Assembly: GCA_024281675.1 (NCBI GenBank)
Contig: JAMXAG010000002.1
Coordinates: 310,001-374,000, forward strand
Source: Nitrosomonas sp.
GTDB taxonomy: Bacteria > Pseudomonadota > Gammaproteobacteria > Burkholderiales > Nitrosomonadaceae
Direction of reading: 5' to 3'
DNA length: 64,000 nt
The position numbers and the translations under genes were made by a program. Below are positions 34,676 through 44,459 of the stretch, one piece after another. The notes under the pieces are model-generated. The model saw nothing but the letters and a program-made list of their open reading frames with translations. It ran no database searches and had not been told where the DNA came from. Position 1 is the first letter of the stretch. Every line of letters begins with the position of its first letter.

Positions 34676-37572
34676 GTAGTGATTTGCGTTCCCGATGGAT
34701 AGGTAACTTGTTGCAGTTTACCCATGGCATCGTATTGATAGCTCAAGCTTTGGGTGAAACTGAGGGTATTGAACTTGGTAATCTGGGTTTTAGTCAGTAA
34801 CCGGCCATGCGCATCATAACTGTAAGTCGTCGTGCCGGATTGGTCGGTTATACCGGTCAATCGACCGGTACCATTGGCTCCGTTATCGTAGTTCCATGTC
34901 AGTGCGGTAATATTCGGCACACCCGTGACGGTGGTATGGGTGCGCTTGGTCGGGCGGTTTAAGGCATCCCAGGTGTAGGTCTGCTTAACGCCTCTCGCAT
35001 CGGTGATGGTTTTGATATTGCCAGCACTGTCATAGGTGTAAGTCGTGGTGCCTCGGTCTTGCGATATTTCCTGGGTAACATCGCCAAAGCCATTAGTGTT
35101 GTAGGTGGTAGCAACACTTTTCGGGTCAGTGACTTGGCTGATTTGATCAAGGCTGTCGTATTGCTGCTGGGTAGTGTGGTTAGTCGCATCGATGGTTTGC
35201 GTTAAACGATTTAAAGCATCAAATTGATAGTTGACTGCCTGTTGTAAGGGATCGCTGATTTGTTTCAGGTTGCCTTGCGCGTCATACTGGTACTGGGTCG
35301 TTTGGTTTTGTGCACCGATATTTTTCCAAAGACGATTGAGTGCATCGAATTCCCGCGTTTTGCGTTGTGCGATATTATTGGCCGGATCAAAGATCTCTTC
35401 TTGGGTCCGGTTACCCATGTTATCCAGCGTATATTGGATACGATTACCAAGATTGTCTGTAATCGCAGTCAAGCGATGAGCGGTATCATACGTGAAGTTT
35501 AAATAACTGGTATCGGGTGAGGTGATGCGTTTGACCTGGCCTGCATGGTCGTATTGGTAGCTTGTGATTTCGCTACCCACAGTTTTGGTGATTAACCGTT
35601 GACGATTATCATAAGCCAGTGTTGTGACTAAATCATTGGCGTCATAAATTTCTTCGGGTTGGCCGTGTGCGTTATAGCGGGTAACTTCTGTGACATGCCC
35701 GAGTGCATTGGTAATAGTGGCGACTTGTGCGCGGCAACCCAAGTGCCCCCCCACACAACTCGCATTGGGTGCGTAGTAGAGATAAGTCGTGGTGTCTGAC
35801 ACATCCGTTCGCGGCCCGTCTTCGATGCGTTGCGTCATGACACCCGGCACCGAAGCATGGTAGGTGTAGCTGGTATTCCAGGTACGTGTGGTATTGGTGG
35901 CGGTATCCTTGATTTGATGCTGCGTGACATTGCCGTGGATATCGTAAGTCAACAACGTTTCCCGTTTGGCTTCAAGAATCAAGGTAGGTAGTCTGAAACT
36001 TGCGTGCCAGGTGGTGAGAATTTTGCGCTCGCTGCTACCCACTGCAGGTGTGTAGCCCATCAGATCCGCGGGACAATTGGCTCCGCTACTCAAACCTTCG
36101 ACGCGGGCAGTTTCGAGGTTACGGTTTAGATCATACGCATAACAGGTTTTGTGATTATTGAAATCGGCGCGGCTGGCTACATTGCCGTTGACGTCATAAG
36201 TTATTGCGCTTGAAGCAGCGCTGCATCCCGATCCTGCCGGTTGTGATTGGCCGGCGCTTTTGGCTACACCGAGAATAGTTTGAAAGTGATGCGTGTATTG
36301 ACTGCCCAGCGGATCGGTCACCATTGTATTGCTGCCATCGGCACTATAACCCAATACGTAACGCTCAACCCCACCGGCGTGTTCCGTCACGACCGCACGA
36401 CCTTGCGCATCATAGGTATAGGTCGCAAAGCGACCCCCATTTTCATCCGTGATGCCGGTTAATGCATGCGGTAGATTGGTATTGCTGGTATAGGTTTGCT
36501 CGTTGTAATGGTAGGTGCGAACTTTACCGTCGGGATAAGTGGTGCTGGTTAGGTTGCTAGTAGCATCATAAGCATATTGAGTCACCCCACTCGCAGGATC
36601 GGTTAGGGTTTTGATGCGACTGGAACCATCGTAGGTAAAACTCAATGCGCGGCCAATGTCGTCAGTGACCGTACTCAAACGCCCATTGCTATCGTAAGCT
36701 AAATTCTGGGTTCGACCTTCGCGATTGGCGATAGATAGGAGCTTGCCGGAAGTATTGTAGGTTTCAATGGTGTCGTCGGAAGTGATGAATTGCCAACCGA
36801 TTCCACCAGCCATTTGAATTAGTGTATCTCCACCTGCCTGCTGATTGATCCAAACTGAGCCAACTAAACGAAAGTAAGCTAGCTTGCCGTCAGATCGTGT
36901 GGCCGTTATTGTTTGGGGATTCACAGTTAAACTACGCTGAAAAGAGTGGTTCCAGGAAGTCCCCATCTGGGATCCACCCGATAAGCTCGTGGCATTGTAA
37001 TAGCGTGAGAAGCTTAATCCGCTTGAGTTTGTAATATCGGTTTCTTCAGCATATTTATTACCCGTGGCTGTGTTAACCGGGTTTCCTGCACATGACCCTA
37101 ATTGTGGCTGACCTGCGTTTGCCCCTTTGTCTGGGGTAGTATCGGGAATAATACAAATAGTTTCGTTAGATACTCCGCCTACAGAATCTCCAATGTTACA
37201 AACTAGATGAACTCCATTTGCTTGAATGATCTCCATAATCATATTGAAGGGGGCAAAACGAAAAATCTTTGCATTACAAAAATATGTGTTGATAGGTCCA
37301 GAAGTAGGCCAATTTGTAATCCACACATTCAAAAGATCTGCATCATTTGGTCCGGGGACAGGATTGCCAGCAATACCTCTTGTTGCATTTATAGCATGTG
37401 TGCAGCCAGAAAGTGGTGTTGCTGTATAGTAATTAGGTGCAGATGGCTCAAGAGCAGCTTTTATTAACGGCCCACGCTCAAACCCATAGACACTCGTATT
37501 GCCAATAGAAAGCAGAAAAAGAAGGCTAATCAAAAGCTGCCTCGATTGGTCGAAAATGAGATTTCCTGTCAT
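34676..37572 (-). pseudogene. RHS gene, 5' part: Sec signal, N-terminal region and YD repeats
   Basis: Encodes 965 residues before the IS3 insertion. Residues 1-31 are a Sec signal peptide (LLISLLFLLSIGNTSVYG). A Cys-containing N-terminal region follows, then NPVNTATGNKYAEETDI, the entry to the RHS shell, and more than 20 YD repeats (for example YAYDATSNLTSTTYPDGK, YTYDAQGRAVVTEH, YQYDAQGNLKQISDP). RHS proteins build a hollow shell around a C-terminal toxin. There is no PAAR domain, so delivery would be by Sec export and not by a type VI spike. The ATG at 37572 has a GGGAGT ribosome binding site. The intact gene would be 4389 bp and 1462 residues. Confidence 0.88.
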
Positions 37573-37975
37573 ACCTACTCCCTTAAAATCGGATGATTGA
37601 TGTGACTTTGATTAACCAATAGATTCCGTACAGCATTCACAAAAAACTGGTTAAGGCTTAGGGCTTTGTTGGAATACTTTGGATATCTGTGAATGGCGTA
37701 AAACTCAAAAAGGAAAGTATTTTGGGGTTGTTTTTTCAAATTGAATTGGTAAGCAAAGGCAGCTTTACCCTTCACTTCTTAATTGGGTATCCAGAGGAGA
37801 GTTTTTGATAGTAATCAATTCTGCTTATCATTTCGTTTGCTGCACGATCTCTGTTATTAGCTCACTCGGTATAAGATTAATGAATAATTTCCCTAGTTTG
37901 CTGTAAATTTGTGACACCTAGAGCGCTAGGTAATATTAAAATAGGCGGTACTAATTTTTAGAATGAGGCTTATAA
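37573..37975. other. 403-base gap without a convincing gene
   Basis: Divergent promoter region for the RHS gene (minus) and the small membrane protein (plus). A 66-codon minus-strand frame here has no recognisable features. A symmetric ACCTAG-AGCG-CTAGGT (37916-37931) lies 44 bases before the ATG of the small protein and may be an operator. Confidence 0.4.
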
Positions 37976-38221
37976 ATGGAAGATGCAGAAATTGCTTTAA
38001 TGTTTTCCCTATTAGTGATACCCGTTGCGATTTGGTTGCAGTTATGGGTAAAAGAACGTAGGGAAAAAAGAAAGAATACGGTTGGTGAAGAAGAGTTTCC
38101 TAGTACAGGAGCGGCGCTTTTTTCTATTCTATTGGAGGGGACCGCGATTGTTGGGGGACTTATTATGATTATTATGGGACTAAGCGGTGTGGTTAAGTAC
38201 GTAATCAAATTCTACGTTTAA
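37976..38221 (+). CDS. Small membrane protein of unknown function
   Basis: 81 residues with two hydrophobic helices (about 7-25 and 50-78) joined by a strongly charged linker (KERREKRKNTVGEEE). A GAGG ribosome binding site is 7 bases before the ATG. The family is not recognised. It stands alone between the RHS locus and topB. Two transmembrane helices with a charged loop also occur in holin-like and stress peptides, but nothing here proves that. Confidence 0.6.
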   Translation: MEDAEIALMFSLLVIPVAIWLQLWVKERREKRKNTVGEEEFPSTGAALFSILLEGTAIVGGLIMIIMGLSGVVKYVIKFYV

Positions 38222-38317
38222 CGATAGGTAGCTATCCGTTCCTATCATTCCAAGATGTAGGTATAGTGTATGCAAAAATTGGATTTTTTGGAAGGTAGAA
38301 ACGGATTGATGATGAGG

Positions 38318-40858
38318 TCAATCGAGTTTTGCTTGAGACGTTGCTTTTGTTTTGGTTGTTGATCTGCGTTTTGTTGGTGTAGTGGCAGCGGGTTTTTTCT
38401 CGATAGTTTTTTTAGCAATTTTTTGTTCAAATTCAAAAGTAATCTTTCCGTCAGAGTTTGCAACTAAGTAGGCCGAAAATGGGCGTCCTTTTTTAGAGAT
38501 GAATTTAGATAGTAAATCGGTTTTGCCCTTTTCTAATAGCTTGACGATTTGTTCGCGTTCGATCGGGCGTTCAAGAATAATTTTGGCTACTTTGAAACTG
38601 CAGGTGCGCGCAGCACCGATCGACTTCTCGCACACATAATGAAGGCTATGCTCATAAACGGAGCAATTGCATTTAGGGCATTTTCCAAGCGATTCTTGTC
38701 CACTGAAATCAACAGGCTCGATATTGGTATCATTATTACCAAAATCGAATTTCATTTCAAAAGTATCCGTGAGTTGGATGATGGCATTAAACGATTGCCC
38801 CATTTTGCTACGAAAACCTTGTAGAGGGCCTATCTGGCGCTGAGTAATCAGCGTTTCCATTTCGCCAACTTCGAATTGACGTCCTGCAAGGATTTTCCAT
38901 AGTGCAAAATCACATTTCTGGCACTGGAATTTTTTGTAAGTTTCATGAACAATACCACCACATTTAGGGCAAGGCGATTGCAGAATGGAAAAATCCCCCT
39001 CAATCGTTTCACCGCGTTGAGTTTTTGCCTGTTCTACGATGCGCCTGGTCATGTCGGCAATTTTATCCATGAAGGACGAACGTTTTAATTGTCCTTGTTC
39101 AATTTGACGCAACTGATATTCCCAATTTCCGGTGAGCTCTGGTGAAATGAGCTCAGGAATTTTTAGGCCACGTAATAAGGTGATTAACGAAGTTGCTTTA
39201 GCCGTTGGGTGAAGTTCTCGTCCAACACGCTGAAGGTAATTTTCCAACACCAATCCTTCGATGATCGCTGCACGAGTTGCTGGGGTGCCTAAACCTTTTG
39301 CGCTCATAGCAGCACGTAATTCTTCATCCTCCACAAGTTTTCCGGCACCTTCCATTGCGGATAGGAGTGTCGCTTCATTAAAGCGTGTGGGTGGGCGCGT
39401 TTGATTTGCGATAATTTCGACTATTTCGGTGGACACAGGTTTTCCTGGTGTGATTGCAACCAACGAGGCGTCGTCATGGCTATCATCAGTTGGGGCTGAT
39501 TTGCCATATACTGCGCGCCAACCGGCCTTTACCATTACTTTTCCCTCTGTTTTAAAAGGTTCATCCGCAACCCGTGTGATACGTGTGGTCAGTAAAAACT
39601 CTGCGGCGGGAAAGAAAATGGCCAAAAAACGCTTGGTAACCAGATCATACAATTTCGTTTCAGCTTCGTTAAGCTTTGCTGAGCTTAACGGGGTGGGAAT
39701 AATGGCAAAGTGATCAGAAATTTTGGCATTGTTGAAAATTCGTTTATTGGGCGTCACCCAGTTAGCAGCTAAAATCTGTTGCGAAAATTTTCCGTATTCC
39801 GTATTTGCAAGATTTTGTAAGGTATCTTTAACGGTAGCGAGATAGTCTTCCGGTAAAGCGCGTGAATCTGTTCTTGGGTAGGTGAGTACCTTGTGTTTTT
39901 CATATAAGGCTTGCGCCAAACCCAGTGTCGTTTTGGCAGAAAAACCAAAACGACTATTTGCGTCACGTTGCAAACTGGTCAGATCGTAAAGTAATGGGCA
40001 AATTTCTTTACTGGGCTTGCTTTCTTCGCTTACAATGCCTGGCTGTCCTTGGCACTTGTCACGGATAATTTCTGCTTGACTGAGTTCCCATAAACGTTCT
40101 GGCTTTAATTCCTGATTGTTTTTACTTTTGCTGAATTTTTCATCAAACCACTTGCCAAGATATTCGCCATTTTCGGTCGCAAAGGTGGCATGAACTTCCC
40201 AGTAATCTTGTGAGCGAAATTTTTTAATTTTTTCTTCGCGTTCGACCAGAATCGCCAATGTGGGAGTTTGTACGCGTCCTACGGTGGTTTTATGAAAGCC
40301 GCCTTCCTGGGAATTAAAGGCTGTCATGGCACGGGTGCCGTTAATACCCACCAACCAGTCCGATTCAGAGCGGCTGACCGCGGCTTCTGCTAAAGACTGT
40401 ACTGCAGAATTGTCGAGCAGGCTGGTGAAGCCGGTTCGAATTGCTTGTGGTGTCATGGATTGCAACCATAAGCGTTTGACCGGTTTATTCACGCTAGTAT
40501 GGCGCAAAATATAATGAAATATTAATTCACCTTCACGTCCTGCATCACAAGCATTAATTAGCGTATCAATATCTTTTCGCTTGATCAGCTTGGTGAGCAG
40601 TTTGAGCCGCGCAGAAGTTTTCTCGATTGGTGCTAAGTCAAAATGTGGTGGAATAACCGGTAAATTAGCAAAACTCCACTTACCCCGTTTTACTTCATAT
40701 TCTTCAGGCACAACCAATTCGAGCAAATGCCCTACTGCGGAAGATAGGACGTACTCATCGCTTTCATAATAATCAGTATGCTTGGTAAAATTACCTAAGG
40801 CTTTTGCAATATCTGCTGCGACAGAAGGTTTTTCAGCGATGATTAAAAACTTACTCAT
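38318..40858 (-). CDS. topB: DNA topoisomerase III
   Basis: 846 residues. A type IA topoisomerase that relaxes and decatenates DNA through a tyrosine-linked single-strand break. It has the Toprim domain at the N-terminus (LIIAEKPSVAADIAKAL, DACDAGREGELIF) and the catalytic Tyr in KVLTYPRTDSRALPEDY (about residue 320). RQIGPLQGFRSKMGQSF and two C-terminal zinc-ribbon-like segments follow (CPKCGG...CQKC about 635-660; CPKCNC...C about 735-760), then a Lys-rich tail (TPTKRRSTTKTKATSQAK). The tail end is low-complexity. It is in the minus-strand run dprA-smg-topB. Confidence 0.96.
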   Translation of the reverse strand: MSKFLIIAEKPSVAADIAKALGNFTKHTDYYESDEYVLSSAVGHLLELVVPEEYEVKRGKWSFANLPVIPPHFDLAPIEKTSARLKLLTKLIKRKDIDTLINACDAGREGELIFHYILRHTSVNKPVKRLWLQSMTPQAIRTGFTSLLDNSAVQSLAEAAVSRSESDWLVGINGTRAMTAFNSQEGGFHKTTVGRVQTPTLAILVEREEKIKKFRSQDYWEVHATFATENGEYLGKWFDEKFSKSKNNQELKPERLWELSQAEIIRDKCQGQPGIVSEESKPSKEICPLLYDLTSLQRDANSRFGFSAKTTLGLAQALYEKHKVLTYPRTDSRALPEDYLATVKDTLQNLANTEYGKFSQQILAANWVTPNKRIFNNAKISDHFAIIPTPLSSAKLNEAETKLYDLVTKRFLAIFFPAAEFLLTTRITRVADEPFKTEGKVMVKAGWRAVYGKSAPTDDSHDDASLVAITPGKPVSTEIVEIIANQTRPPTRFNEATLLSAMEGAGKLVEDEELRAAMSAKGLGTPATRAAIIEGLVLENYLQRVGRELHPTAKATSLITLLRGLKIPELISPELTGNWEYQLRQIEQGQLKRSSFMDKIADMTRRIVEQAKTQRGETIEGDFSILQSPCPKCGGIVHETYKKFQCQKCDFALWKILAGRQFEVGEMETLITQRQIGPLQGFRSKMGQSFNAIIQLTDTFEMKFDFGNNDTNIEPVDFSGQESLGKCPKCNCSVYEHSLHYVCEKSIGAARTCSFKVAKIILERPIEREQIVKLLEKGKTDLLSKFISKKGRPFSAYLVANSDGKITFEFEQKIAKKTIEKKPAATTPTKRRSTTKTKATSQAKLD

Positions 40859-41018
40859 GGTTTTCTTTGGGGGGCATGTTATCGTTATTACATACTATGG
40901 TATCAGTTCGTAATAAGCGAATAAGAACAGAAATAAAAAAGTAACAGATTTCAGTGAATCCAAGCAGAAAGCTATGAGATCACGATTCGACGTCATTCTG
41001 ATGAACTAAACACATTAT

Positions 41019-41477
41019 TTAATGACGATATTGAGAATCACTGACAACTAATAATTTTTCCAGTACGGCATGATCGGTAAATTGATTCTGAATCCATAAT
41101 TCAGTCAAAACGATCAGTTTAATTTTTTCTACGGTGTGTGAATTGTCATCCATGACCAGCAATCGATCGATTAGCAATTCACGCTGTAAAGGATTAATGA
41201 TGGCATTCTGTTCTAGGAAACATATAAATCCGCGACCTTCGGTATCGATTCTTTCCATTTCTTCATCGCTATAGCAACGAAAAGAGGTGCTTTCCGCTAA
41301 ATCAGCTGGATAATGATCGGTGGTTTGTTTGGTAAGCTCCGAGAGCCAGTTTAAGGTTTCAGTGATGTCTTCATTGGGAAACCCAGCCATCGTAAGTTTA
41401 TGGGTTAATGTTGCAGAATCTGGATAGCTTCCAGAATCAAAATAGTTTTCAAACAAATAAACAAGAATATCGAACAT
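41019..41477 (-). CDS. smg: Smg family protein (DUF494)
   Basis: 152 residues. It begins MFDILVYLFENYFD, the hallmark of Smg, and has the GFPNEDITETLNWL and YSDEEMERIDTEGRGFICFL segments. Biochemical role unknown. The gene is almost always near dprA and topB, as here, with dprA 65 bases upstream and topB about 160 bases downstream. Confidence 0.92.
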   Translation of the reverse strand: MFDILVYLFENYFDSGSYPDSATLTHKLTMAGFPNEDITETLNWLSELTKQTTDHYPADLAESTSFRCYSDEEMERIDTEGRGFICFLEQNAIINPLQRELLIDRLLVMDDNSHTVEKIKLIVLTELWIQNQFTDHAVLEKLLVVSDSQYRH

Positions 41478-41542
41478 GGCTATATTGAATAAGTTACAAA
41501 TATAACGAACAAGTGAATGATTAAATTTTCCAGGGAGAATGC

Positions 41543-42649
41543 CTAATTAATTAGTATTCTTTGATAGCACCCCCCAGGTAAACTGCTGACTTGACCCTCA
41601 AGTTCAAGTGTCAATAGCATGGCTGATACAACTTCTGCCGTCAAGCCACTGCGTGAACAGAGTGTGTCAATATTGACGATATCGTAGCCCAGATGAGTGA
41701 GTAGTAAGTTGTTCTGAGGAGAATCTATGGGGGTTGGTTGTTTTTTTAAAGAATCGTTATGGTTTTTTTGCGATGGCGCATAACCCAATTCATCCAAAAT
41801 ATCTTGTGTATTTTCGACTAACTTTGCGCCTTGTTTAATCAAGGCGTGGCAGCCTTTGGATAGTGGCGAGTGGATCGATCCTGGAACGGCCATCACTTCA
41901 CGCCCTTGCTCCAAGGCTTGACGCGCCGTGATCAATGAACCGCTTTGCAGTGCGGCTTCAACGACTAGACAGCCCTGACTGATGCCGCTGATGATTCTGT
42001 TGCGGCGCGGAAAATTTCTACCGATTGCCGGCGTACTCAAAGGGAATTCAGAGATAAGCGCGCCTTCTTTTGCGAGTTGGTGCGCGAGGGTATGATTTTT
42101 TGCTGGATAAACAATGTCAAGGCCCGTGCCAACCACTGCAATGCTGCTGGTAGTGCCACGTAATCCGCCCTGATGTGCGGCAGTATCAATTCCCAATGCC
42201 AGGCCGCTGACAATACAAAGACCAGCATCACTGGCGGCTTGTGAAAAATTTTCGGCGTTTAATAAACCTTGCGGAGTAGCATTGCGGCTACCCACTACAG
42301 CCAAAGCCGGATGCCGGAGAAGTTCCCGGCGCCCTTTCAAATACAATAGTGGCGGTGGATCGGAAATATTTAATAGAGATGCGGGATAATCCGCATCTGC
42401 TAAGGTGATAATGGTGTTGTTAGGATCTTTCAACCACTTAAGCGTGCTAGTGACTTTGCTACGATCCGGGCCTTGTTGGATAAGCTTGGCGATGGAGGGT
42501 TTTACGATGCTTTGGAGTATGCTCTGTGATGCAGAAAATATCGCTTCAGGGCTGCTTAAAGCGACCAATAATCGACGAATCGATTCATCACCCAGGCCAT
42601 CAATTAGATTGAGGTTTAACCATAATTCTGTCTCGGATGCAGATGTCAT
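41543..42649 (-). CDS. dprA: DNA processing protein DprA
   Basis: 368 residues. It loads RecA on incoming single-stranded DNA during natural transformation. The Rossmann-like core has AVVGSRNATPQGLLNAENF, SGLALGIDTAAHQGGL, VVGTGLDIVYPAKN and FPRRNRIISGIS, with SGSLITARQALEQGREVMAVPG after. A C-terminal winged-helix (DIVNIDTLCSRSGLTAEVVS) is kept. The LysM gene is 17 bases upstream. Confidence 0.96.
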   Translation of the reverse strand: MTSASETELWLNLNLIDGLGDESIRRLLVALSSPEAIFSASQSILQSIVKPSIAKLIQQGPDRSKVTSTLKWLKDPNNTIITLADADYPASLLNISDPPPLLYLKGRRELLRHPALAVVGSRNATPQGLLNAENFSQAASDAGLCIVSGLALGIDTAAHQGGLRGTTSSIAVVGTGLDIVYPAKNHTLAHQLAKEGALISEFPLSTPAIGRNFPRRNRIISGISQGCLVVEAALQSGSLITARQALEQGREVMAVPGSIHSPLSKGCHALIKQGAKLVENTQDILDELGYAPSQKNHNDSLKKQPTPIDSPQNNLLLTHLGYDIVNIDTLCSRSGLTAEVVSAMLLTLELEGQVSSLPGGCYQRILIN

Positions 42650-42666
42650 GTCGTCGCATCATGATG

Positions 42667-43701
42667 CTAGGGTGTTTTAACCGCATCTAATACCTTAATC
42701 GAGAGAGTGCTTTGCACTACCAAAGCATAAGAGATTTTTTCAAAGACACGAAAAACGAACACCAATCCGGTTCTTTCATCCGGTAACTGTACCATGTCGC
42801 CTTTAAGGGATCTGGCTTGGCTTCTACGATAGACGGCCAGTACATGGCCCATTTCTAAACCATCCTCTGCGCCCCTATTGAGGGTAACAATGGCGTCTTT
42901 TCCGATCTCAGTGACGCCACCATAAACTGAAATAATTCGCCCATTCACCGAGAAATTAGGTGCATGCGGCATATAGTTATCGAAAATGATATCTGGGGCA
43001 GCGACCAATCGATCGCCTTTGAGGATTTCTTCTTTGGCGCGGGTAATTGTGACGGTACTGGTTTCTGCAAAAGTTTCCGTAGTGACATTGCCCAGATAAA
43101 CCGCTTCATAACCGAGAATCAGATTCGTTTTGTCAGGATCCAGTAAAGGTTTGCCAGGGCGGAATATCTGCCAGGCGCGCCCTTGATTTGGAGGTAAACC
43201 AGTAACATACGCTGTATTGCCAGTACTTAAAATAACGCGTCCGTCACTAGAACCCAAGATATACGGCGCATTGGCTAAGCCATCTTTTTCGATGATTAAG
43301 GGCTGACTCAAAAAAGGCTCAATAACCGTGCGTGAAATGCCAGGAATGGGCAGGTTGTTGTCATTTTCTACACGAATACGTGGGGATAGCTTAACAGTTC
43401 GCAAGTCTCCTTCGGAGCGTGAGAGTCTAAGCCTTGGCCCATCTGGTAATCTTTCTAGTACAATCGTTTCGCCAGGATAAATTTTATGGGGATTTTTTAC
43501 CTGGTCGCGATTGATGTTCCAAACTTCAGGCCAGCGCCAAGGATCTTTGAGGAAGCGTGCCGCAATGCCCCATAATGTATCGCCTGGAACAACGGTATGA
43601 TGCTCCGGTGCATCGCTTCGCAGTATAATGTTCTCGGCTTTAATCGGTGAGGCAAAAATAAAATGCATACCGATGAACGCAGTTATAATAAGCTTTTGCA
43701 T
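42667..43701 (-). CDS. Exported LysM-domain protein
   Basis: 344 residues. A signal peptide (residues 1-22, ending PIKA) is followed by one LysM murein-binding repeat (about 35-82, HTVVPGDTLWGIAARFLKDP then NPHKIYPGETIVL). The rest (residues 90-340) is beta-rich with GLEMGHVLAVYRR; it is like the uncharacterised LysM proteins found before dprA in betaproteobacteria. It probably acts at the cell wall. Divergent from def with about 100 bases between starts. Confidence 0.88.
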   Translation of the reverse strand: MQKLIITAFIGMHFIFASPIKAENIILRSDAPEHHTVVPGDTLWGIAARFLKDPWRWPEVWNINRDQVKNPHKIYPGETIVLERLPDGPRLRLSRSEGDLRTVKLSPRIRVENDNNLPIPGISRTVIEPFLSQPLIIEKDGLANAPYILGSSDGRVILSTGNTAYVTGLPPNQGRAWQIFRPGKPLLDPDKTNLILGYEAVYLGNVTTETFAETSTVTITRAKEEILKGDRLVAAPDIIFDNYMPHAPNFSVNGRIISVYGGVTEIGKDAIVTLNRGAEDGLEMGHVLAVYRRSQARSLKGDMVQLPDERTGLVFVFRVFEKISYALVVQSTLSIKVLDAVKTP

Positions 43702-43802
43702 GGACGTTTTCCCTGCAGTGAGTTTATATAAAAATAATGCACATAATGATACTTTAATAATTAGATACTTGGATATTTGTTTTAAGAAGAATTGTTATTT
43801 CC

Positions 43803-44306
43803 ATGCCTATTTTAAGAATATTACAATACCCGGATGATCGACTACATACCGTTGCAGCGCCTGTGCTGCAAATAAACAACAACACACGAACACTTATCAA
43901 AGACATGGCAGAAACAATGTATGCCGCACCGGGGATAGGATTGGCAGCAACACAGGTGGATGTGCATCAAAGGATTATTGTGATTGATGTTTCCGAAACG
44001 CATGATCAGTTGCTGGTTTTTATTAACCCTGAGATTACCGCTAGTAACGGTTTGTCGGATTATGAGGAAGGCTGTTTATCGGTGCCTGATGTCTATGGAA
44101 AGGTATCACGTGCTGAATCAATAACTGTCAAAGCACTCGGTGCCGATGGAAAAACTTTCACCATGGATGCCAGTGGGTTGCTGGCGGTGTGTATCCAACA
44201 CGAAATGGATCATTTGCAAGGGAAGGTATTTGTTGAGTATTGGTCGCGGCTTAAACAAGCGCGCGTGATGGCGAAATTAAAAAAAAGACATCGGTATACC
44301 ATGTAA
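43803..44306 (+). CDS. def: Peptide deformylase
   Basis: 167 residues. It removes the formyl group from new proteins using Fe2+. All three motifs are present: GIGLAATQ, EGCLSVP and QHEMDHLQG, which together bind the metal and the substrate. It starts a plus-strand run def-fmt-rsmB-DUF4390-ntrY. Confidence 0.98.
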   Translation: MPILRILQYPDDRLHTVAAPVLQINNNTRTLIKDMAETMYAAPGIGLAATQVDVHQRIIVIDVSETHDQLLVFINPEITASNGLSDYEEGCLSVPDVYGKVSRAESITVKALGADGKTFTMDASGLLAVCIQHEMDHLQGKVFVEYWSRLKQARVMAKLKKRHRYTM

Positions 44307-44459
44307 TTCCGTGATTGTTTATGGGATGACAAAAAAATAGCGCGCTTTAGCTTTACTTTGTCACAGTGATTCGTTGAAGCGCTTTGCTTCTTACACTATG
44401 AGTTTTTTCATTTTGGACTATTCTTCTGTAAAGATTTACTGATACCTGATTCATTTGAG

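Noticed and set aside
34676-37572. Type VI secretion spike-linked RHS effector
   Set aside because: No PAAR domain and a clear Sec signal peptide; no type VI genes in the window.
37575-37775. 66-codon minus-strand open frame upstream of the RHS gene
   Set aside because: No signal peptide, domain or ribosome binding site; composition looks non-coding and it lies in the RHS promoter region.
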